A stretch of 64,000 bases of DNA from Vicia villosa (taxonomy: Eukaryota; Streptophyta; Magnoliopsida; Fabales; Fabaceae). The stretch spans positions 248,001 to 312,000 of the forward strand of contig NW_026705324.1 in NCBI RefSeq assembly GCF_029867415.1. Reading direction: 5' to 3'. This document shows positions 55,844-64,000 of the stretch, piece by piece. How positions within the stretch are numbered: position 1 is the stretch's first letter; each line of letters begins with the position of its first letter. The notes beneath the pieces were generated by a model. That model did not search any database. It was not told where the DNA came from and saw only the letters and a program-made list of their open reading frames with translations. The translations under genes and the position numbers were made by a program.

Positions 55844-56340
55844 CGTAGATGCACATCCGGAAGCACATTTTCTTCTGTCAAAAATTGAATTTTTTCGGTG
55901 CATCTACGGAAGTATTTTAAACTAGTGTATGTTGAGAGAAATTGCAGATTAATTCAGTTCAAGGATTTTTCCATAGGTACATCTACGGAACAACTTAGCG
56001 CCAGAATTCTCCATAGATGTATCTACGGAAGTATCATATATAGTTTGAACCAGCATGATCACTCCCCCATTGTTACATTTCTTCTTCAACACACACTCTC
56101 ACCATCCTAAAAAACCTACACAATCAATATCATTTTTCACTCTAAAACTTCAACTTTTTGGTGCAACAAATCAAAGGGAGCAAGAGAAGATAGAAGTCCA
56201 GGTAAACATTCATCTTTATCTGTTGCATTGCTCACATTATCAATCAAATTTCTGTAAAAAAATATAACGTTCCCTCCGTAGGTACATCTACAGAACTTGT
56301 TGAAGATGAACATGTTCCGGATGTGCATCTACGGAACGTG
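55844..56340. repeat. Palindrome array upstream of the Mutator-like ORF
   Basis: At least six near-palindromes built on TCCGTAGATG / CATCTACGGA occur near 55844, 55895, 55973, 56010, 56272 and 56312 in various degrees of decay. They occupy the leader before the transposase-like ORF at 56406 and continue almost to its start. Confidence 0.65.
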
Positions 56341-56405
56341 TCTTTGCTGTTTTTTCCAGCATTCTTGTGATTTTGTGTTATTTGTGCTATTTTATATAAA
56401 TAGGT

Positions 56406-57048
56406 ATGTTGCACCCCGACAATATCTCAAGAGAATTAGTTCCTTCCGCAATTTTTTCTCTGAATGTTGAAGGGGTAGTCGTAAAGGCGGTAGATGTCGG
56501 AGGTGACTTTAATAACAAGCAAGAGTTTGATGATCGTGAAAGCATGCTCACTTGGATTCGTAGGAATGCAACAAACCTTAGTTTGGTATGGTAATAGGAA
56601 GATCGGATAATGGTACGGCAAGAAGAAACGCTTTCGTAACAATGTTGTTCGAAAGAAGCGGGAAATACCATACTCCTCTAAGGAAGTTTAAAAGAGACGA
56701 CACGGGTACTAGAAAATGCGAGTGTCCATTTAAAATCCATGGTTATATGTTGGCTAGCAAGAAGTGGAAATTTAGTGTTATTTGTGGTTTGCATAACCAT
56801 GATTTGTCCTCAAAGTTACAAGGTCATCCTAGTGAATGTTAGCTCAAACCGCAAGAGAAGACATGTATTAATGACATGTCCTTGAATCTTGTCTAACCGA
56901 AAAATATAGTTGCCACTTGGAAACAGAAGGAACCCGACAATGTATCAAATATAAGGCAAGTGTATAACATCCGGTACCGCAATATTAACGAGAATAGGAG
57001 AGATATATAAGTGAGATGCAACAATTGTTGAAATTGTTGATGATAACA
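56406..57048 (+). pseudogene. Mutator-like (FAR1-type) transposase, 5' part only
   Basis: A first frame from 56406 contains REFVP-like start sequence and SMLTWIRRNATNLSLV. The coding potential shifts frame at about 56588 and continues with RRNAFVTMLFERSGKY, KCECPFKIHGYMLASKKW and VICGLHNHDLSSKLQGHPSE, the FAR1-like DNA-binding region of Mutator transposases. In-frame stops at 56840-56842 and near 56896 interrupt it, and later it still shows PDNVSNIRQVYNIRYR. The catalytic DDE domain is not present because element I is inserted at 57054. Confidence 0.7.
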
Positions 57049-57216
57049 AATCCTGTGAATACAAGATTACACTCAAAGATGTTTTTGATTTATGGCAAAC
57101 TCAAATGAGCATCCAAACAACAAGGAGGAATCGGAAAAGCAAAGCATTTAATCACTCATGAAAGCACAGGATGATCTACTATGCATAAAGGTCGACTCAA
57201 CACAAGCTGAACAAGA

Positions 57217-57536
57217 AAAATGCAGAAAATCAGCAGTTAGGTCGACCTACTGTCAACCCAGGTCGACCTAAAATGAAGAAAAAGCCATATACTGCTGCTA
57301 GGTCGACTCACAGACCATTTAGGTCGACGTAAAATGAAGAAATCTTCACATCAGTCTGCTAGGTCGACCTACATAACAACTAGGTCGACCTAATCTGAGA
57401 AAATGTTCCCAGAACGCATCAGAAGAGGATTCTGGTCGACCTACTCCTTCAACAGGTCGACCTAACTGGGAGCAAACTTCAGCAAGCACTGCTAGGTCGA
57501 CCTAACCCCTACAAGAGGTCGACCTAACTGATTAAG
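57217..57536. repeat. Paired TAGGTCGACCTA palindromes
   Basis: Ten or so copies of the 12-bp palindrome TAGGTCGACCTA or close variants are arranged as successive pairs (about 57238/57260, 57299/57319, 57359/57380, 57434/57457, 57494/57515), the members of each pair being about 20-25 bp apart. The same block recurs in every LTR copy and in part in the internal regions. Confidence 0.8.
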
Positions 57537-57581
57537 AAAGTCCAAAATTCAGTTATTCTTGGCTCCAACTGTTATGCAATC

Positions 57582-57591
57582 ATATATATTG
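57582..57591 (+). promoter_or_regulatory. TATA box of I LTR copy 1
   Basis: CATATATATT follows the palindrome block; the downstream leader of about 1 kb belongs to the LTR. The same box is at 60673-60682. Confidence 0.5.
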
Positions 57592-58589
57592 TGTAAGGGT
57601 TAATTATTCAACATAACACCAACGACAGAAAGATACACAAACGCTTCTCATCTTCGTTCTTCATCATCTCCAACACAATTACACATAATCATTCTTGCGT
57701 TGCGGGTTAGTGATGAGTTCGATAACGTCCATGGAACGGAATTGAAGATTCCTAGTGGGTGAAGGTCTGTGGGGTTTGTTGGTGAATAAAATCTGCGGGT
57801 TTTGTCCTCCACGACGGGTGGTTCTTGGGGGTTTTTATCAAGAGGCGTTCATTGAGGATTCGGCTGAGTGTAACGATTGAGGAACGGGGAGTTCAAGGAA
57901 TCAAGACACTGCAGAAGGGAATCAAAGTGAAGCTCTTGGATAACCTTGATCTGACTCAAGATTAAGGGGGAAGAAGATTCAAAGGATCGACATAATTGGT
58001 TTATCGTTTATCGCTTTGTTATCTTCTTTGTATATACTACTTTCAACATTAATGAAAGATTACCCAATTTCAATTTGGAATTGGGGGCAGCCGTAGTCGT
58101 AGCGAGGACGATCGACGAACTGCCTAAACAAATATCGTGTTCTTGTCGCTTTTACCTTTTCATTTACATTCTGTTCATATTTGGTTATAATAGCAAATTG
58201 ATCAACGATTCGAGTGTTAAGATTGTGAATTAAGTACTTACATAAACATCACAATCCACCACACATTGAATTACCTTCAATTTGATCATTATCACCAAGT
58301 GTTTGTATATTTGTTTCTATCACTCTTACTGCATTGCAAACATTGTCCATCATACAAAAAGTTAATCTGATTTTCAATAAGAGAAACGTTTTGATTCTGC
58401 AACATATACTCTTATCATACAACTCAAGTATTTGACTGGTTGTTAAACACATATATAATCATTTCAATAGTGGTTCGGAAAAGACGCGAGTCGATTCAGA
58501 ATCACTTCCGCTGAAAAGTCGTTTAAATCCGTAAAACTGTGAACGATCTATTCACCCCCCTCTAGATCCTAAGGCCAGCGTCTAACAAG

Positions 58590-58602
58590 TGGCATCAAGT
58601 GC
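58590..58602 (+). promoter_or_regulatory. PBS of I, unit 1 (degenerate initiator-Met)
   Basis: TGGCATCAAGTGC lies two bases after the LTR end AACA, where copia elements have TGGTATCAGAGC. Two or three bases differ, so priming may be weak or use a variant tRNA. Confidence 0.65.
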
Positions 58603-58642
58603 TTTGGTTTATTCCGTGCTACGTGAAACACTTATTGGAAAG

Positions 58643-59833
58643 ATGGCTTCCGGACCTAAAGGGGCTCACAATAGAGCTCCAGTTTTCAACGGTGAAAACT
58701 ATGGCTATTGGAAGGATTGTATGTGTGTCCACATCAATGCAATTGATAGGAACATCTGGACAGCTATTGTTAATGGTCCCTTTCAAATCACTATAACAAA
58801 TGCAGCTGGTGCAGTTGTTCCAAAACCAAAAAATACTTGGGATGCCGAAGATGAAAAGAGATATGGATACGATTGGAAAGCGAGAAATATTCTAATCTCA
58901 GCTCTAGGAGTTGATGAATACTATCGCGTTTCTCATTGTAGAATAGCTAAAGCTATGTGGGACACATTGCAAGTTGCCCACGAGGGAACGGATGATGTCA
59001 AACTAGCTAGGATCAATACGTTAACTCAAGAGTTCGAACTCTTCCACATGGAAGATGGTGAATCCATCGAAAACATGCAGAAGAGATTCGTTCATCTGAA
59101 AAATCGGTTAAATTCTCTTGATAGACCTGTTTCCAATGCAGTTGCTACTAACAAAATCTTAAGATGTTTGAACAGGGAATGGCAACCCAAAGTTACAGCA
59201 ATAAAGGAAGCAAATGATCTAAACACTTTAGACATCACAACTCTATTTGGTAAACTAGAGGAACATGAACAACACCTTAAATGCCTTGACATGCATGAGA
59301 AAAGGACAAAGAAAGAAAAGAACATGGAAAAAGAGGTAGAGAAGAAGTCAATAGCTCTAAAAGCTTCGAGCTCCAAGACCTCAAAACGAGAGCCAAAGGA
59401 TAGTGACACAAGTAATGACGAAGACTCCGATGATGAGGAAATGGGACTGTTTGTGCGAAGATACAACAAATACCTAAAGAAAAATGGAGCAAAACATTCC
59501 GACAAAGGCTTGATCAACTATAGAAAGCATTCAAACATGTTCAAACAAGATGACGACAACAAGGGAAAAATCAAAGGCCTTTGCTTCAACTGTGGGAAAG
59601 CCGGTCACTACAAACCGGATTGTCCATACATTAAGAAAGAAAAGGAGAAGAACCAAAGCAAAGGTCATAACAAATCTAAAAGAGCCTACATAGCATGGGA
59701 AAGTGATTCATCTAGTGAAAGCTCATCAAGCGATGAAGAAGAATCAGCAAACCTATGTTTCATGGCTCATCAACACAAGAAAAAGCCATATACTACTGCT
59801 AGGTCGACTCACAGACCATTTAGGTCGACGTAA
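58643..59833 (+). CDS. gag: Copia-type Gag of I, unit 1, with LTR-encoded tail
   Basis: The 396-residue product is taken from the first ATG after the PBS (MASGPKGAHNRAP); the frame is open further upstream but only through a GTG inside the PBS. Residues about 15-225 form the UBN2-type copia capsid region (NGENYGYWKDCM, AKAMWDTLQVAHEGT, FVHLKNRLNSL). A Lys/Glu- and Asp/Ser-rich part follows, with the zinc knuckle CFNCGKAGHYKPDC (314-327) and a Ser/Asp/Glu-rich stretch. The last 18 residues, from KKKPYTTARS on, are encoded by captured LTR sequence and end at TAA. The knuckle would bind genomic RNA. No protease, integrase or RT follows. Confidence 0.85.
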   Translation: MASGPKGAHNRAPVFNGENYGYWKDCMCVHINAIDRNIWTAIVNGPFQITITNAAGAVVPKPKNTWDAEDEKRYGYDWKARNILISALGVDEYYRVSHCRIAKAMWDTLQVAHEGTDDVKLARINTLTQEFELFHMEDGESIENMQKRFVHLKNRLNSLDRPVSNAVATNKILRCLNREWQPKVTAIKEANDLNTLDITTLFGKLEEHEQHLKCLDMHEKRTKKEKNMEKEVEKKSIALKASSSKTSKREPKDSDTSNDEDSDDEEMGLFVRRYNKYLKKNGAKHSDKGLINYRKHSNMFKQDDDNKGKIKGLCFNCGKAGHYKPDCPYIKKEKEKNQSKGHNKSKRAYIAWESDSSSESSSSDEEESANLCFMAHQHKKKPYTTARSTHRPFRST

Positions 59834-59998
59834 AATGAAGAAATCTTCACATCAGTCTGCTAGGTCGACCTACATAACAACTAGGTCGACCTAATCTGAG
59901 AAAATGTTCCCAGAACGCATCAGAAGAGGATTCTGGTCGACCTACTCCTTCAACAGGTCGACCTAACTGGGAGCAAACTTCAGCAAGCACTGCTAGGT
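59778..59998 (+). repeat. Internal copy of an LTR segment, unit 1
   Basis: 221 bp identical, apart from one base, to LTR positions 57277-57497. It begins at the shared word AGAAAAAGCC within gag and ends at GCTAGGT. It replaces everything that would follow gag, including all of pol. Confidence 0.85.
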
Positions 59999-60072
59999 AG
60001 ATGCTGAGTGTACGGGGGAGTTGCGTTAAGAGATTGACTTGTTGAGAGATAGATGCTGAGTGTACGGGGGAG
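59998..60072 (+). repeat. Duplicated 23-bp word before the polypurine tract
   Basis: The word beginning TAGATGCTGAGTGTACGGG occurs at 59998-60020 and again at 60050-60072, and likewise in unit 2. Confidence 0.7.
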
Positions 60073-60129
60073 CTTTGTTGAGTCTTTATCACCTACCACC
60101 AAAGCTTCGACTAATGGTTTGCCATCATC

Positions 60130-60143
60130 AAAAAGGGGGAGCA
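60130..60143 (+). promoter_or_regulatory. Polypurine tract of I, unit 1
   Basis: AAAAAGGGGGAGCA directly precedes the LTR start TGTGAATAC. It fixes the element on the plus strand. Confidence 0.8.
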
Positions 60144-61678
60144 TGTGAATACAAGATTACACTCAAAGATGTTTTTGATTTATGGCAAACTCAAATGAGC
60201 ATCCAAACAACAAGGAGGAATCGGAAAAGCAAAGCATTTAATCACTCATGAAAGCACAGGATGATCTACTATGCATAAAGGTCGACTCAACACAAGCTGA
60301 ACAAGAAAAATGCAGAAAATCAGCAGTTAGGTCGACCTACTGTCAACCCAGGTCGACCTAAAATGAAGAAAAAGCCATATACTGCTGCTAGGTCGACTCA
60401 CAGACCATTTAGGTCGACGTAAAATGAAGAAATCTTCACATCAGTCTGCTAGGTCGACCTACATAACAACTAGGTCGACCTAATCTGAGAAAATGTTCCC
60501 AGAACGCATCAGAAGAGGATTCTGGTCGACCTACTCCTTCAACAGGTCGACCTAACTGGGAGCAAACTTCAGCAAGCACTGCTAGGTCGACCTAACCCCT
60601 ACAAGAGGTCGACCTAACTGATTAAGAAAGTCCAAAATTCAGTTATTCTTGGCTCCAACTGTTATGCAATCATATATATTGTGTAAGGGTTAATTATTCA
60701 ACATAACACCAACGACAGAAAGATACACAAACGCTTCTCATCTTCGTTCTTCATCATCTCCAACACAATTACACATAATCATTCTTGCGTTGCGGGTTAG
60801 TGATGAGTTCGATAACGTCCATGGAACGGAATTGAAGATTCCTAGTGGGTGAAGGTCTGTGGGGTTTGTTGGTGAATAAAATCTGCGGGTTTTGTCCTCC
60901 ACGACGGGTGGTTCTTGGGGGTTTTTATCAAGAGGCGTTCATTGAGGATTCGGCTGAGTGTAACGATTGAGGAACGGGGAGTTCAAGGAATCAAGACACT
61001 GCAGAAGGGAATCAAAGTGAAGCTCTTGGATAACCTTGATCTGACTCAAGATTAAGGGGGAAGAAGATTCAAAGGATCGACATAATTGGTTTATCGTTTA
61101 TCGCTTTGTTATCTTCTTTGTATATACTACTTTCAACATTAATGAAAGATTACCCAATTTCAATTTGGAATTGGGGGCAGCCGTAGTCGTAGCGAGGACG
61201 ATCGACGAACTGCCTAAACAAATATCGTGTTCTTGTCGCTTTTACCTTTTCATTTACATTCTGTTCATATTTGGTTATAATAGCAAATTGATCAACGATT
61301 CGAGTGTTAAGATTGTGAATTAAGTACTTACATAAACATCACAATCCACCACACATTGAATTACCTTCAATTTGATCATTATCACCAAGTGTTTGTATAT
61401 TTGTTTCTATCACTCTTACTGCATTGCAAACATTGTCCATCATACAAAAAGTTAATCTGATTTTCAATAAGAGAAACGTTTTGATTCTGCAACATATACT
61501 CTTATCATACAACTCAAGTATTTGACTGGTTGTTAAACACATATATAATCATTTCAATAGTGGTTCGGAAAAGACGCGAGTCGATTCAGAATCACTTCCG
61601 CTGAAAAGTCGTTTAAATCCGTAAAACTGTGAACGATCTATTCACCCCCCCTCTAGATCCTAAGGCCAGCGTCTAACA
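60144..61678 (+). repeat. I LTR copy 2
   Basis: 1,535 bp, one base longer than copy 1 because of an additional C in the run near 61645. Otherwise no difference was seen. Confidence 0.88.
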
Positions 61679-61733
61679 AGTGGCATCAAGTGCTTTGGTT
61701 TATTCCGTGCTACGTGAAACACTTATTGGAAAG

Positions 61734-62924
61734 ATGGCTTCCGGACCTAAAGGGGCTCACAATAGAGCTCCAGTTTTCAACGGTGAAAACTATGGCTATT
61801 GGAAGGATTGTATGTGTGTCCACATCAATGCAATTGATAGGAACATCTGGACAGCTATTGTTAATGGTCCCTTTCAAATCACTATAACAAATGCAGCTGG
61901 TGCAGTTGTTCCAAAACCAAAAAATACTTGGGATGCCGAAGATGAAAAGAGATATGGATACGATTGGAAAGCGAGAAATATTCTAATCTCAGCTCTAGGA
62001 GTTGATGAATACTATCGCGTTTCTCATTGTAGAATAGCTAAAGCTATGTGGGACACATTGCAAGTTGCCCACGAGGGAACGGATGATGTCAAACTAGCTA
62101 GGATCAATACGTTAACTCAAGAGTTCGAACTCTTCCACATGGAAGATGGTGAATCCATCGAAAACATGCAGAAGAGATTCGTTCATCTGAAAAATCGGTT
62201 AAATTCTCTTGATAGACCTGTTTCCAATGCAGTTGCTACTAACAAAATCTTAAGATGTTTGAACAGGGAATGGCAACCCAAAGTTACAGCAATAAAGGAA
62301 GCAAATGATCTAAACACTTTAGACATCACAACTCTATTTGGTAAACTAGAGGAACATGAACAACACCTTAAATGCCTTGACATGCATGAGAAAAGGACAA
62401 AGAAAGAAAAGAACATGGAAAAAGAGGTAGAGAAGAAGTCAATAGCTCTAAAAGCTTCGAGCTCCAAGACCTCAAAACGAGAGCCAAAGGATAGTGACAC
62501 AAGTAATGACGAAGACTCCGATGATGAGGAAATGGGACTGTTTGTGCGAAGATACAACAAATACCTAAAGAAAAATGGAGCAAAACATTCCGACAAAGGC
62601 TTGATCAACTATAGAAAGCATTCAAACATGTTCAAACAAGATGACGACAACAAGGGAAAAATCAAAGGCCTTTGCTTCAACTGTGGGAAAGCCGGTCACT
62701 ACAAACCGGATTGTCCATACATTAAGAAAGAAAAGGAGAAGAACCAAAGCAAAGGTCATAACAAATCTAAAAGAGCCTACATAGCATGGGAAAGTGATTC
62801 ATCTAGTGAAAGCTCATCAAGCGATGAAGAAGAATCAGCAAACCTATGTTTCATGGCTCATCAACACAAGAAAAAGCCATATACTACTGCTAGGTCGACT
62901 CACAGACCATTTAGGTCGACGTAA
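61734..62924 (+). CDS. gag: Copia-type Gag of I, unit 2
   Basis: Encodes the same 396 residues as the gag at 58643-59833, including the zinc knuckle and the LTR-encoded tail. The PBS is at 61681-61693 and the captured LTR segment at 62869-63089. The identity of the two genes points to very recent duplication. Confidence 0.85.
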   Translation: MASGPKGAHNRAPVFNGENYGYWKDCMCVHINAIDRNIWTAIVNGPFQITITNAAGAVVPKPKNTWDAEDEKRYGYDWKARNILISALGVDEYYRVSHCRIAKAMWDTLQVAHEGTDDVKLARINTLTQEFELFHMEDGESIENMQKRFVHLKNRLNSLDRPVSNAVATNKILRCLNREWQPKVTAIKEANDLNTLDITTLFGKLEEHEQHLKCLDMHEKRTKKEKNMEKEVEKKSIALKASSSKTSKREPKDSDTSNDEDSDDEEMGLFVRRYNKYLKKNGAKHSDKGLINYRKHSNMFKQDDDNKGKIKGLCFNCGKAGHYKPDCPYIKKEKEKNQSKGHNKSKRAYIAWESDSSSESSSSDEEESANLCFMAHQHKKKPYTTARSTHRPFRST

Positions 62925-63220
62925 AATGAAGAAATCTTCACATCAGTCTGCTAGGTCGACCTACATAACAACTAGGTCGACCTAATCTGAGAAAATGTTC
63001 CCAGAACGCATCAGAAGAGGATTCTGGTCGACCTACTCCTTCAACAGGTCGACCTAACTGGGAGCAAACTTCAGCAAGCACTGCTAGGTAGATGCTGAGT
63101 GTACGGGGGAGTTGCGTTAAGAGATTGACTTGTTGAGAGATAGATGCTGAGTGTACGGGGGAGCTTTGTTGAGTCTTTATCACCTACCACCAAAGCTTCG
63201 ACTAATGGTTTGCCATCATC

Positions 63221-63234
63221 AAAAAGGGGGAGCA
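63221..63234 (+). promoter_or_regulatory. Polypurine tract of I, unit 2
   Basis: AAAAAGGGGGAGCA precedes the third LTR start at 63235. Confidence 0.8.
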
Positions 63235-64000
63235 TGTGAATACAAGATTACACTCAAAGATGTTTTTGATTTATGGCAAACTCAAATGAGCATCCAAACA
63301 ACAAGGAGGAATCGGAAAAGCAAAGCATTTAATCACTCATGAAAGCACAGGATGATCTACTATGCATAAAGGTCGACTCAACACAAGCTGAACAAGAAAA
63401 ATGCAGAAAATCAGCAGTTAGGTCGACCTACTGTCAACCCAGGTCGACCTAAAATGAAGAAAAAGCCATATACTGCTGCTAGGTCGACTCACAGACCATT
63501 TAGGTCGACGTAAAATGAAGAAATCTTCACATCAGTCTGCTAGGTCGACCTACATAACAACTAGGTCGACCTAATCTGAGAAAATGTTCCCAGAACGCAT
63601 CAGAAGAGGATTCTGGTCGACCTACTCCTTCAACAGGTCGACCTAACTGGGAGCAAACTTCAGCAAGCACTGCTAGGTCGACCTAACCCCTACAAGAGGT
63701 CGACCTAACTGATTAAGAAAGTCCAAAATTCAGTTATTCTTGGCTCCAACTGTTATGCAATCATATATATTGTGTAAGGGTTAATTATTCAACATAACAC
63801 CAACGACAGAAAGATACACAAACGCTTCTCATCTTCGTTCTTCATCATCTCCAACACAATTACACATAATCATTCTTGCGTTGCGGGTTAGTGATGAGTT
63901 CGATAACGTCCATGGAACGGAATTGAAGATTCCTAGTGGGTGAAGGTCTGTGGGGTTTGTTGGTGAATAAAATCTGCGGGTTTTGTCCTCCACGACGGGT
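63235..64000 (+). repeat. I LTR copy 3 (partial, window edge)
   Basis: First 766 bp of a further LTR, including the whole palindrome block. The array may continue beyond the window. Confidence 0.88.

Larger units (their letters stand above)
57054..58587 (+). repeat. I LTR copy 1
   Basis: 1,534 bp from TGTGAATACAAG to GCGTCTAACA. It carries the paired TAGGTCGACCTA palindromes at 57217-57536 and a TATA box CATATATATT at about 57582-57591. Confidence 0.88.
57054..64000 (+). mobile_element. Head-to-tail array of gag-only copia-like element I
   Basis: Three LTR starts (57054, 60144, 63235) alternate with two complete internal regions, so the order is LTR-internal-LTR-internal-LTR and continues past the window. 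The unit is 3,090-3,091 bp. Units appear identical except for one extra C in a C-run of LTR 2. Each internal region has a PBS, a gag gene, a captured LTR segment, a 3' leader and a polypurine tract, but no pol. Flank AATCC (57049-57053) would be the target duplication; its partner is outside. Confidence 0.88.

Noticed and set aside
58589..58642. Gag start at 58589
   Set aside because: That position is a GTG within the primer-binding site, so translation is assumed to begin at the ATG at 58643.

Overview
This window reads as repeat-rich intergenic DNA from a large plant genome, most likely a legume. The legume call is inference from the Ogre-like primer-binding site (PBS), a gag-only Ogre-type derivative and the Tat-lineage elements. 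There are no bacterial features. Nearly all 64 kb is LTR retrotransposon sequence in nested or tandem arrangement. One small candidate host gene survives (about 15.2-15.5 kb), encoding a putative secreted proline-rich peptide.

Layout. (1) 1-13999 is a four-level nest, all on the minus strand. Copia-type element K (LTR 13590-13999) was hit by Tat-lineage gypsy element A (5' LTR 12706-13508, decayed gag-pol down to 6870, resuming at 2118-2186). A was then hit by a deleted Athila-like element C (2187-6869) and by element B (5' LTR 237-2117), and B's LTR holds a 580-bp hAT-type MITE (1083-1662). (2) 14000-16182 is a low-copy-looking island with two MITEs and the small gene. (3) 16183-44415 is element D, a non-coding large retrotransposon derivative arranged LTR-internal-LTR-internal-LTR. 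It is bounded by one 5-bp target duplication (GTATG), and its middle LTR is a mosaic of the outer two. Into that middle LTR inserted F (21616-36002), a 14.4-kb Ogre-like gag-only element whose two 4,247-bp LTRs look identical. (4) 44681-45408 is a fragment of another transposon. (5) 45414-about 52175 is Tat-lineage element E, with a 3' LTR, a nearly complete pol and an antisense extra ORF that has its own promoter-like sequence. (6) 52180-55840 holds gypsy and LTR fragments, a duplicated segment and AT-rich DNA. (7) 55844-57048 is the 5' part of a Mutator-like transposase gene (FAR1-like). It is cut by (8) I, a head-to-tail array of a copia-type gag-only element with period 3,090-3,091 bp, running from 57054 past the window edge.

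How the parts work together: A and E (autonomous family, now decayed) carry protease, RT, RNase H and integrase. D, F, C and I lack all or most of pol, so they could only have moved with enzymes supplied in trans. The most unusual signals are the recombinant triple-LTR structure of D, an array of about 35 short hairpins in F whose stems change in matched pairs, two adjacent F hairpins with unlike stems but identical flanks, and the LTR fragment captured into the gag reading frame of element I. Short palindrome arrays recur in several unrelated families here.

All family assignments are from reading the sequence; no database search was run. Counts of differences between copies are by eye.
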